A DNA stretch of 64,000 bases, from the NCBI GenBank assembly GCA_027574665.1, contig CM050666.1, forward strand, positions 5,642,001 to 5,706,000. The letters are read 5' to 3'. This document shows, piece by piece, positions 24,401 to 34,019 of the stretch. Numbering within the stretch: position 1 is the first letter of the stretch; each line of letters begins with the position of its first letter. Made by a program: the position numbers and the translations under genes. The DNA is from Rhynochetos jubatus. Its lineage: Eukaryota; Chordata; Aves; Eurypygiformes; Rhynochetidae. The notes beneath the pieces are model-generated. The model was not told the origin of the DNA, did not search any database, and saw only the letters and a program-made list of their open reading frames with translations.

Positions 24401-24621
24401 AAACTACTTGGTGGTGCTCAGTGAGTTGATAGAAAGCATCATGCACCTGTAGAAGTCATTTAGTCTAGGGAAGACCATTTATCATTTGTGTGTGACATTC
24501 CTATTCCATGAGAAGAATGACAGTATCATTTTAATCCTTCACAGAGGAAAAGGGAGGCAAGAAAAGAAAGAAACAGAAGCAGAAGCTACTGTTCAGCACC
24601 TCTGTTGTTCACACAAAGTGA
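6289..24621 (+). CDS. RNF10: RNF10, RING finger protein 10 (E3 ubiquitin ligase), 17 coding exons
   Basis: Exons: 6289-6451, 12468-12670, 13667-13866, 14924-15014, 16016-16200, 16280-16416, 17965-18125, 18677-18805, 18961-19219, 19824-19957, 21027-21144, 21463-21564, 22060-22194, 22925-23022, 23258-23318, 23477-23635, 24545-24621. All borders are GT-AG and phases join to 2,412 nt, 803 residues (human about 811). The start at 6,289 (MLQSPPG) was chosen because it gives a leader similar in length to human before the shared MDKN. A basic Ser/Arg-rich N-terminus comes first. The RING spans residues 229-270: C229, C232, C244, H246, C249, C252, C267, C270, all present. A very basic helix lies near 594-628, and the C-terminus is Lys-rich (KKRKKQKQK). 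RNF10 ubiquitylates 40S proteins uS3/uS5 on stalled initiating ribosomes and has reported MEOX2 and synapse-to-nucleus roles. No lesion is seen. It converges with POP5. Confidence 0.96.
6452..12467 (+). other. RNF10 intron 1 (about 6 kb)
   Basis: The first few hundred bases continue the CpG island; the rest is ordinary intron. I see no nested gene. It contains a 10-C run at 7,201-7,210 and a small hairpin/direct repeat at 10,967-11,044. The acceptor is TTTTCTTTTCTTTCAG. Confidence 0.6.
10967..11044. repeat. 9-bp inverted repeat with a third copy downstream
   Basis: TGTAGTTGC (10,967-10,975) and GCAACTACA (10,984-10,992) can pair as a 9-bp stem with an 8-base loop. GCAACTACAAAG recurs exactly at 11,033-11,044. 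Confidence 0.8.
14207..14230 (+). repeat. Homopolymer of 24 C in RNF10 intron 3
   Basis: Uninterrupted run of C followed by six A. Length polymorphism and sequencing error are likely here. Confidence 0.95.
16016..16200 (+). other. RNF10: RNF10 exon 5, carries the whole RING domain
   Basis: All eight zinc ligands of the C3HC4 RING (residues 229-270 of the predicted protein) lie in this one exon. The first pair is CPIC, the central part is [10 protein letters not shown], and the last pair is CPIC. Skipping it (185 nt, not a multiple of three) would shift the frame and remove the ligase domain. Confidence 0.95.
19237..19620 (-). mobile_element. CR1 LINE 3' fragment in RNF10 intron 9
   Basis: The sequence is the antisense form of an avian CR1 3' end. 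Hallmarks are GGTTGGAAGGGACCTCTAGA, CATCTAGTTCAACCCCCCTG, CTCCAGGGAAGGAGACTC, GGCAGCCTGTCCC, and TTGATAAGATCCCCCCTCAG before CAGACCCAG. The element therefore runs on the minus strand with its 3' end to the left. It is 5'-truncated near 19,620, as most CR1 copies are, and keeps no intact reverse-transcriptase frame. It begins only about 17 bp after the donor of RNF10 exon 9. Confidence 0.93.
19958..21026 (+). other. RNF10 intron 10
   Basis: Ordinary intron between exons 10 and 11; no RNA gene or transposon recognised. Confidence 0.5.
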
Positions 24622-26850
24622 TTCTGCTATTCAAGAGAAGTTTCCTCTGCTGGTTTTCTTTTCATTTTGCTTTGTTTTGCTGCTATAGTTTAAGTATTTA
24701 AATTTGAACAGACTAAATTTGTTTCCAGGGCTTTTGGGAGGTTCAGGAGGAAACCATGACAGTGTATGTTGAAGTAAGATCTTTTGATTCCAACTGCTCA
24801 GTCAGTTTATACTGAAACAGCATTTTGAAAGAAACAACCCAGAGAAATCAGCCAAGGCCTGTAATCTGTGCCAGTTGGTTCTCTTGGCCTGATGAGTGGT
24901 GTGAAAGCCCTTAGAGCTGTGTGGCACTGCCAGAACAGTGCAATATTCCTTGAGGTGGGAGGCAGAGAGCCTGTCTTTCCCTAGAAGTATTGATGGGCAG
25001 AAGTCCACCTGTGACAGTAGTGCTGTTTCAGTGAAGCTGTCAAACTGCTCTCTTGAGGATCTGGTTTCCACTGCACTGGAAGTGGGCAAAAGCTTTAGAG
25101 TGTTAGCTGCTGTATCTGTTAGTTTCCTAAAGAGCAAGAATTCCTCCTGTTCTCCTGGCTTGGAAAGCTGAGGTGAGTGTAAAGCAGAACTTGGCTACTT
25201 GGTTTTGAAGTGACGCTTGGTGAATCTGTGTATTTCAAAATGCATACTGGTACTAGTGGTAGAAGGACCCTGCTGGCTTCTCTCAGTTGTTCAACTCCGT
25301 TTTAATGTGGGTGAGTGAGGCTGCTAATATTTTTTTTTAATTGCCAACCATGGGCTACACGTTGTTTGTAACCCAATCACCTAGAATAAACACTCCACCC
25401 TAGGGCTCTTGGTAACTACCGGAATGTTTTGACACTGGCTGCTCGTGAATTGGAAGAACAACTGATAGCTGGAGGCTGTAGATAACTTTTATCCCCCAGC
25501 AAGAAACTGGGGTACCTTGTAGTGGGATAAGGGCCTGTATCCGCTTGGTTCTGGGATGTAAGTTGAGCTGCACTAGGCACCTCGGGCTATAAACATGCCT
25601 CTTCTGGACCCCTCCCCGCGCTTTCTTTGGGCGGTCACGTTCTGCACTGCTTGTGGTTTGATTTGAGCTCACGAGTTAAGTGGTGTGGGTTTTGTTGAAT
25701 AAAATGAACTGTAGGTTGAACGTACCAGTCAAGGCCAGCAGTTGCAATAAATCATATGCGCACACACGTACAGTACCGCACCCCTCCCGAGTGTGACACT
25801 GATGTGTCACAGCACTGTAGAGCACACCACCACTTAGTTGCACAGATTCAAATCTTACCTTCCTCCTGACAGATTTCATGCCAGGGAGCTGGTATGAAGC
25901 ACCACCTCGCTCACAGTGCAAGACTGGCAGGTGTCTTCTGTCACTGCACCGACGCTCTGCCGGCGTCTGCACTGGCTTTGAGCAGTGATGTGCTCTCCCT
26001 CCGACACGGTGCCTGGTCTGAGCGAGGAAGCGTGTGTCTGAGAGCTGTGGAGTCAGGTGCTGTAACCCCGCTGGGGCATTCGCTGGCTGCGTCCCTATTC
26101 AAGCAGTTTGTCAGTCTGCTGATGCTCAGTTTCAGCACGGTAGGCTCCAGGTCACACAGGTGCTTCCTCGAGGTGCTGCAGGATGTGCCCAGGAGAAGTT
26201 GGCACCAAAGAGGATACTTCACAAAACTGTGGCTGTAAACCAGAAAGAAGGGTGGGGTGGGGTGTAGAGAACACTTCAGCTGTTACAGGAGGATGGATGA
26301 AACACAAAGTGTCACGCTTGGTCACAACTAACTACACTTGATGGAAAGACAGTACAGCTTGTCGAGAGGGCAAAGAAAGGAAGACAGGATGCCTGCAAGT
26401 GGTAGCACATCTTGCTGCTAATGCTTTACATGCACATTGGAAAATCATGGGTGAGGGTAGAGAAAGCAACTAAGTAAGATTCGAGTGTGCAGTTAACACT
26501 GTTCACAGTACTATTGTTTCCTACTTATAATAGTTATTTTAAGCCATGGAACAGGAGTAACTACTTAATGTCTAACCAGTATCTGTTGTGTTCTGTTATC
26601 TCTACACATTTATGGTCAACTTTTCTTTGCATTGGGAAGAGAGAATAGCTGGAGCTGGTGTAACTCACCTCCACCTCTCCCAGGCATTAGAACAAGGAAG
26701 GGAAGTGGTGTGGGCAGGGAAGACTGTCCCTTCTGCAGGGGCAGTCTCCACAGGGCAGCATCTTCAAGGTGTATCTTGTTTTCCTATTGATTCAAGGGAG
26801 AATACCAGCAACAATACTTTCCTGTAACCGATTGGTGTAAACTTAATAAA
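24622..26850 (+). terminator. RNF10 3' UTR region with candidate poly(A) signals
   Basis: After the TGA at 24,619-24,621, plus-strand AATAAA hexamers occur at 25,385-25,390, 25,698-25,703, 25,746-25,751 and 26,845-26,850. Which is used cannot be told from sequence. The first three give a 3' UTR of roughly 0.8-1.1 kb. No coding sequence is seen. Confidence 0.5.
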
Positions 26851-27223
26851 TATCTAAGCAGTACTTGGACCTATGAGTTTTATAGTGGTCAGATGGAGCT
26901 GAGCCTTGGAGCTCTACCTTGCATTCCCTGTGATCTCTGCTCCTGTGTACACAACTGGGGCTTTTGTGACTCAGAAGAATGGCTAGCCCTGTGGGTGACA
27001 GGTGCACTCGAAGATAATGTAAAAATCATGAGGATGTTAATGATTTTTCTGTACTGAAGGAGAAAAACTCCATTCCTTGTCCATGCCAACTGCCTAAAGC
27101 TCACTTCTACCTCAGCACAAAGATCACACCGAGCCACTACACTCCTTAGGAGTGCAGGTGCTTTTGACTCCTGCAGTGAAATGGACAAGTAACATATTCA
27201 AGTGTATTTCCTTTTTCAAAAAA

Positions 27224-27229
27224 TTTATT
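27224..27229 (-). terminator. POP5 poly(A) signal
   Basis: TTTATT on the plus strand is AATAAA on the minus strand, about 140 bp past the POP5 stop. This predicts a short 3' UTR that does not overlap the RNF10 signals at 25.4-25.7 kb. Confidence 0.65.
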
Positions 27230-27365
27230 TAAGAACACGCAGAATGGGGGAATGAAGTCTAAATATGTATGAACAGATGCTTTTTCTGTCCCGTTTTGCT
27301 TAACATAGAGGATCACTGGTAGCAGTTCTTGATCATACAAACACAGGACAGAGGACAAGTAACAT

Positions 27366-28739
27366 TCAGTCTGTCTCTGTGTCGTCATCATCTTCCTCAT
27401 CTCCACTTTGGGACTGCTCTTCTGTAAGGGAACAGCTCAACAATGACTTCTGTATACACCGCCTTTCCTCTGCAATAGAGAGCAACACAGGGTCAGTACT
27501 TGATCTCATCACGTACGTTGGAATATCAACTTCTAAGGAAAGGAACGTTTCTCAGTTCAAGAATTCAGTAGTCCAGCATATCCTACAAAACCCCCAAGAG
27601 CTGAGGCCGCATTTTAAGAAAGCGGCTGGAGGAACTCACCTTCATTTGTACAGTTTTGCAACAACATCAGCAGCTGTCTTCTATTATACTGAATTAGAAA
27701 CTTCTGACATGTTCTTATGGTACCTGGAGGAGTCACAAGAACAATATACAACAAACCCCCCTGTGTCAGAGCTGCAAGTATGTTTTCTGAAGATTATTGT
27801 ACCAAGTGACAAATGCCCTAGGCAACAACTTCGTGCGAGTGCTAAGACGGGGCTGTAGACTTCCCTTCCCTGCTGTTGAGGTTAAGGGGTGGAGTAATAA
27901 TCTCTAATGTGTAGTGCCTGCTCTTTGCCCCGAGTGGTTAATTTCTAGGACATGGACTTTGAAAATATTTTTAAAAGAAAATGTAATACAGTATTTGCTG
28001 CTCTCATTTTGTGTTAAATGTACCGAAGGTTCAAGCAGAATTAACGAGGGTCTCGCCAAAAGACTGCTGCTGCCTGTTTCTTATTTAGACCTGCTAGAAG
28101 CAGCTGTCAGTGACACGTCCGATGTGTCTATCGCACCCACAGCGGTGATGGTATTCTTCCAGTTTAGCAGGCCGGGGCTCCGCGGCCTCCCCTCTCCCCT
28201 CCCAGGCACCAGAACCTCCGCCCCTGGCAGCCTCCCAGGCTGACCTCCGACGTGCAAGGTGTTGAGGAAGCAGGGGTAGCGCTGGTTCCGGCTCTCCAGT
28301 TGCCTCACGAAGGGGAGCGCGGAGCAGAGCAGCCTGTGGGAGTCCTTGCGGCACCGCAGCAGCACGGTCCCGGTGTAGGCGTTCAGGTACTTCACTGCGG
28401 GGGCACGCGCGCACCGGTAAGGCCGGACCCCCCCGCGCCCTGTCCCTTCCCGGAGGAGCCCCCCCAACCCCCTCCCCGGAGGCCCGGGGGCTGCGCCTCC
28501 CGCCGGCACCTGTGAAGGAGATGGAGCAGCAGGCCAGGCCGTAGTCCCCATGTACCCGCCCGATGGCGTCCCTGACGGCGAGGCCCACCGCGCGGTCCTC
28601 GATGCACTGCCGGCACCGCGGGTCCTCCGAGACCACCTCGCACAGCACGTACCTACAGGAGAGCACGGCATCAGCGGCGCGGGATAAAGCCGGAGCCACG
28701 GCGGCGCCTCCCGCCTCACCTGTTCTTGAAGCGAACCAT
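27366..28739 (-). CDS. POP5: POP5, ribonuclease P/MRP protein subunit, 5 exons
   Basis: Minus-strand exons in order: 28739-28720, 28652-28510, 28394-28245, 27723-27640, 27469-27366. All borders are GT-AG and phases join to 501 nt, 166 residues (human about 163). The start MVRFKNRY, the segment YLNAYTGTVLLRCRK, the NTLHVGGTIRTCQKF junction (exons 3-4) and YNRRQLL identify POP5 clearly. The C-terminus is acidic (EEDDDDTETD), as in other vertebrates although the exact residues differ. POP5 is a small core protein shared by nuclear RNase P (tRNA 5' maturation) and RNase MRP (rRNA processing). Exons 1-3 lie in a GC-rich island and exons 4-5 in AT-richer DNA. Middle residues (RQCIEDRAVGLAV) differ more from mammals than the rest. 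No lesion is seen. Confidence 0.96.
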
Positions 28740-29110
28740 GGCGGCGGCGGCGCCGGCACCCTATCCGGACGGACGTCTCGCCCACCCAATGGGCCAAGCG
28801 CCTCCGCGCACTGCAGCCAATCGTCGTCGTGTGGGGGCGGGGGCAGAGGAAGGACTTCCCGGCCCCAATCGCCAGCGTGGTACCACCTTCCCTCCGTAGG
28901 GAGAGGCGCGCTGTGCGCATGCGCGCTGTTGCCTTGCCCTGCCGACAGATGCCGGCGGCTGTAGTCGGGGCGGCTCGCGCGGGGACCCCGCCGCATTCCT
29001 GCACCCCCCGCGCGGGGGCGCGCGCGGCTTGCGGCTGCGCGGGGCGGCTGAGGCGGCGCGAGGGGGTGGCTGAGGCGGCGGATCCGCTGGACCCGCTGGA
29101 CGTTAATTCA
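28740..29110 (-). promoter_or_regulatory. POP5 CpG-island promoter: CCAAT, GC box, NRF1 and a weak ZNF143-like site
   Basis: CCAAT occurs on the plus strand at 28,786-28,790 and 28,817-28,821. A GC box lies near 28,836-28,846. TGCGCATGCGCG at 28,914-28,925 is a full palindromic NRF1 site. On the minus strand near 28,950-28,970, ACTACAGCCGCCGGCATC loosely resembles the ZNF143/SBS motif. There is no TATA box near the ATG. The set suits a housekeeping gene. Confidence 0.7.
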
Positions 29111-29212
29111 TTTGCTTTCAGCCCCTTTCGCTGTGTTGCTTCAACCCGCCTCGGCTGAGCCGCTTCGTCCAGTGCCAGAAAGTATAAATGATGGAGACGG
29201 GGCGTCCCGCGC

Positions 29213-29245
29213 TCACACCCGCCTTCACACCCGCCTTCACACCCA
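29213..29245 (+). repeat. Short tandem repeat, about three 12-bp units
   Basis: Units of CTTCACACCCGC type, the first starting GCTCACACCCGC and the last ending CACCCACC. They lie upstream of POP5. Confidence 0.8.
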
Positions 29246-29499
29246 CCTCGTCTGACTGGAGCCGCGGGAAGGCCCTGAGGAGAGGGGTGAGGACAGGCCC
29301 GGCTGTGGCAGGTGGTGAGGCCACCAGCTGTATTCCTCGGCCCTGGGCTTTGGTAGAGCCCAGTGCCTCCCCGCCGTGCCCTGGAAGGGCTCTCTGCCTT
29401 CGCCGCCTCACAAAACTGCTCCAGTGTGTACAGCTCCACAGGCTCCAGGTACAGGGTGTTCTGGGGTCTGTCCTACCTGTCTAACGAAAACAGCTGAGA

Positions 29500-31630
29500 A
29501 ACTGCTCAACAGAGCTACTTGTAACAATTTCTGTGGTGGTTTTGGAGGCTGCGATCTCTGACGTGACGTGGGGAGAGCAGGGCGTGCTCCTTGAAAAGAT
29601 CCTGTACAAGAAGCAACTGGGGAGGGGGGAAGGGGGGGGGCAAGGGAAGAGATACGAGGTGGGCACCCGAATGTGAGGTGGGAGAAAGAGCCGGTTAGGG
29701 CGGTGTATAATTCATGGGAGAAGCACTTTCACCGAGGTTCCTGGAGCCAAATCACACGGGAGCGCTGAGGCACCATAAATTAAGTGGGAATTCATTGCTA
29801 ATTCAGAGTGGAAACATCTTCTTTAATGACCTTAATTCTAGACAAACAGTGATAAAGCCAGTGGAAATCCTGTCCTGGGTGATAAACTTCTGCCCCCTGA
29901 AACAGGTACCTGTTCTGCTGCTCTGTCCCTTTCTCTGTTAACTCTCCTCTCCTTCACCTGTGATCACGTTTTTGAGTCATGTTTTTCTGAAAATTGCAGA
30001 ATATGAGTTGTCTGAGGAGAAAAAGCACAAACTCTAGTAGGGACTTGCCAAGAGACCTTTTCTCTTGTGCCAGGGCCAAAGGGACTGGGGGCAGTGTGTC
30101 AGTTTCTGAAGCTGATGCAGATGGAAGCATTTTCTCAGTGGGAGAGACTGCATCGCATTGATCTTTGCTGTATTGCTTTGTGGTTTAGTATCCAAACTGG
30201 GATCTAGCTGTCATCTGTTCCACTTGTTAATACAGTGAGCTCCTAGGTGATAAGCTATTCGCACATTTTTGAGCGATATGTAAGTCCACGAAGATTTCCA
30301 TGTATTTTCTTTTTGGAGCGAGGTCCTATCCTAGCCTTCCAGCATGCCTGCCACGGTGTATTAGCCTGCTGCCCCAGTCTTTCTGGTGGCGTCCACCATC
30401 CTGCCTTCTGCCTGGGCTCTGCCTGTCCTGGGCTGCTTAGGTTGCTTTTATTCATGCCCTCTGTTTCATTCTCTTTGTAGAGACATGGCCGGGTCTCTGA
30501 CAAGCAGACCATGTGAGTGCACTGTGCCCTGTAATCCAATAGGACATGTGCACTGTGCATGCTACAGGCTGGGCCTTATGTGTAACGAAAGCCTGTTTTC
30601 AGTCCAGAAGGCTGATTAAGAGAGACATGGTGCAAAGAGAGAGAGCCCTGTCCTGCTTCATTTCACGTAGGGTATTGCCTTTAGTTCCCTGTTGTGGGTT
30701 GGGAGGATGCACGGAGCAGCCCTGAGCCATCACAGCTCCCTGTACAGTCACCGCCTGTGTTAGTACAAGCCATGTGAGTCCAGTCAGGCATCATGGTGTG
30801 CTGAGCTGACAGCACAGGACTAAAAGGTTACAACATCTTCACATTTGTTTTCCCACCTCCTCACTCCCATCCTCTGCCAGCTTTGCTGTATTGATTCCAG
30901 TGTCAGTGATTCAAGAAACTGTCACAAGTGATGGTGAGTTATACAGTCAAGGTGGGAACGAACTGTCTCCTAAGAAAAGATCTGAGACAGAAAAAAAGAC
31001 CAGAAAATACTGTTTAAATTGAAGAGTGGATCAAGAGACCTGCCAAGAGAGAGGATGGATGTCTCCCCTGCAGACTTGGAGAGACAATGTGGCCTTGGGA
31101 TAGCTTATCAAATAGAAATTAGGGAGAACAGAGGAAATAACATGCACTATCTATACACATTATAGACAATTTGTAAAGCAGTTTGAGAACTTTGGATAAA
31201 AGAGTCTTCATCAGCATAAGTGTTCATCAGCATAAGTGTTCATCAGTGGTCCAATAAAGTGGTGATGCTAGGGAGATTCAGGAGGAATACTGAGGTCTCG
31301 TTTTCCCAGCTCATGTTTGTTGCATGTGGTAGTGTGCATGTGAAAGGGTAATTGCCAATCAGCCCAAGTTGTTTTTATTGCCATTTTAGTACATGATTTG
31401 ACATTTTACTACAGGCTTGAAGATCTAGACCCTCATTTTGGATTTACATGGCATTTGTAATCTCCAGATTGCAGGTTAGATTGCATTTGTATTGTACAGA
31501 ATTAATTGTGCTAATAATGTGATTGATGCATACATTTTATTGTATGCAGCCAGCTCTTAGAGTTTGTATGTATTTCCTGTAATTAAAACTGCTAGTGAAT
31601 GTGTTCACTGAAAAAAACAGTGAATCTTTG
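29500..31630. other. Intergenic, no gene seen
   Basis: Start of the long POP5-CABP1 spacer. It holds only short open frames with no recognisable protein content. It includes a 16-bp tandem repeat at 31,207-31,246. Confidence 0.5.
31207..31246 (+). repeat. 16-bp tandem repeat, about 2.5 copies
   Basis: TTCATCAGCATAAGTG is repeated exactly twice, then TTCATCAG. Confidence 0.9.
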
Positions 31631-31639
31631 CACTCTTTT

Positions 31640-31745
31640 CAGGTAGGATGCTTCCATTTTATAGATGAGGAAACTGAGGTACAGAGGGGTTAAACAATTT
31701 GTTTAGTACATAGTCCATAGCTATTACTCTGGAGGTACAGAGCAA
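31640..31745 (+). mobile_element. MIR-like SINE relic (plus)
   Basis: CAGGTAGGATG, then ATTTTATAGATGAGGAAACT and GAGGTACAGAGGGGTTAAAC, reproduces the best-known part of the MIR core-SINE, about 80-90% alike by eye. Confidence 0.7.
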
Positions 31746-32914
31746 GGACATAATGTGAATAGAAGGAACCAGTGTATTAGTGCATATTGGGTTGGAGTAT
31801 AGGTCTTGTATGTTGCTCATGCATAAAGCAGCCAAGTAATTACATTCTGGAGTAAAAGTAGGATGCACTGGTTCTCCATCCTTGTGACACCACAATTTGA
31901 TCTTCCCTGTGTAGCCAAACCCACGATTTTGCTTCCCCCTGGAAGCACTGAACTGCATTTGCCATCAGGTGTGGTATCAGAGTTGGGGGTGTTGGGGGTG
32001 ACAACTGTATTTTGTTTCACGGTAGTTACATCGCATCCCCAGATAACCCCGCAGCTGAAAATACAAAACAATCTGGCTAAAATTAAAACTGCTTCTTAAA
32101 CCCTCTGTCTGATGTTGCCCGAAGCTTTTTGTTCAGTTTATCTTCACAAGGTCACTGAGACAGAAGAGTGCATTCTCTGAGTGTGTTGGCCTGAAGCCGC
32201 TCAGGCAGATGCTTTCATTTAATATTTGGGACGTTCTCCTTCTCCCTTTGGTCCCTTCCTTTTTTACTCCCCCATTTTCCATGTCTCTCTACTCCCCCTT
32301 CTGAGCTCAGGATCCCTCAGATCAATACACATAGGAATAGAAGCTATCCTTTTTCATCACCTTAACGTGTTCACTAATCATAAGCTTTCTGGGCACCCAG
32401 GCTGTCACGGGCCGGAGACCGCTGGTCTGTCTGCCAGAGCTGCCACACACGCCGCCTGCAGCACTGCCCTCATCTTTGCTGTCATCCTGCCACATGGAAT
32501 ATTTGTCTTGCAAAACCGTGTGTTTGAAACAAGTCCTGTTTCTGCCTCTTTCAGTGGCCTCCAGTGTGATCCTGGACTACTTTCTTTGGATCAAAATAGT
32601 ACATTTTTTTCTTTTCTTTTATTGTTATTAGAACAGGAGATTTCCGTTCAGATTAAGCGTGACTGTGTGCTTTGAGAGACATCCCAAGTGTTGTAAAGTG
32701 AGCTTCCATTAAGACATCAAAAATTGGAAGCCACTTTGGAAGATTGAAGCCAAAGTAGAAGATCTGATAAAGGGCGTGTCTGTGAGTTCAGCACATGCTG
32801 TCTAGAATGAACGTGGAATCAGGAGTCTTCTCTCCCCATGCAGCTAAAAACAGTGTGAGAGAAGAGCAATGCAAAAAAGATGGTGTGCCAAGGGCAAAGC
32901 TGGCCCTAAACTTT

Positions 32915-33005
32915 TGAGCTTTGGTTTCTGTAGCTCTGCAATGGGAATAATTGCGACTACTTTACTCATAGATACATGTTAAAAATAAGTAAAATGCCCA
33001 CTTGA
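32915..33005 (-). mobile_element. MIR-like SINE relic (minus)
   Basis: GGTTTCTGTAGCTCTGCAAT followed by GGGAATAATTGCGACTACTT and ACTCATAGATACATGTTAA follows the reverse complement of MIR (CAGTTTCCTCATCTGTAAAA, TGGGGATAATA, CTCATAGG) in order. Confidence 0.6.
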
Positions 33006-33924
33006 ATGTTGTTAATTATCAAATATAGTAAAACTGCTTCTATATATGAGAGATCTGTAGGCAGCATGCTTTTCATGTGCAGCAAGCTGCTGCAAGAAGC
33101 AAACAGCTGTTTCCAAACTAGTTAATTAAAGGAAAACCTAGAATATTAGTCCAGATAGTTCAGGATTCTCTTTTCTCTTTCCTTTCTGTGTCAGGGAACA
33201 CAGGTCAAATCGTAGGCCACCTAAGTTACTATGTAATCTGCTGTGTAAAACACTCATATTTAATACCTCCTTAAGAGGGATGTTAAGATGGATTAATTAT
33301 TCTTTGTTCTGGTCTCTGAAGATAAAAGGTAATTACTATTAATTATGTGTAATTGAAAAATTGCTCCTTCACAAAGAATCCAATAGCATTAGCAGGATTT
33401 TAACTTCTCACGACCTATAGGGAGGCATACAACATTCCATAATGTTATGGCAAAGACTGCCATAAACTTACGAACAGCCTCAGAGAGTCTTACTCATTTT
33501 CCAGCCTGCACTTGAGACCAGTATTTTCAGAGATAACAGATCTCCGAGCATGCTAGTGAGACAGGGCTCAGCGTTTTGTTCTGTGCTGGGTAGCACTTAA
33601 ACAGAAGATGCAGTTTGGAAGGCTGGTTGTCATTGATGGTGGTGCAAGACTTTTCCTCAGTAAATTTCCAGAAACCTGTGGAACAACCCTGTGTGGAGAC
33701 TATGTTGAGATATTTGAATTAAGGTGAAAAAGAAAAAAACTTGATTTTTACAGGGGCAAAGCACTTTCAGTTATGTAAGATTAGTAGTTTGAGACCTGAA
33801 ATTCTCCATTGCCCTATCAATTTCTTTTGTTAGCTATAAATCCTCAAAATATTTAGGTGCATAACTTCCTTTGACTTCAGAGGGCGTTGGGCACCTTCAT
33901 ACACACAAAAGTCTGGCCCATAAG

Positions 33925-34015
33925 CTCTCTAGGCCTCAGTTTCACATTGGCTATATGAGGATTTGTCTTCTTCAAGGAGTGCTACAAATAAATTGAGTTG
34001 TTATGCACTTAAATA
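33925..34015 (-). mobile_element. MIR-like SINE relic (minus)
   Basis: CTAGGCCTCAGTTTCAC...TATATGAGGATT, then AAATTGAGTTGTTATGCACT, follows reverse-complement MIR order but is more decayed than the copy at 32.9 kb. Confidence 0.45.
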
Positions 34016-34019
34016 ATAG

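Noticed and set aside
28081..29439. 452-codon minus-strand open frame over POP5
   Set aside because: It is in a mostly different frame and reads through POP5 introns and promoter. Only the segment inside POP5 exon 3 is real protein.
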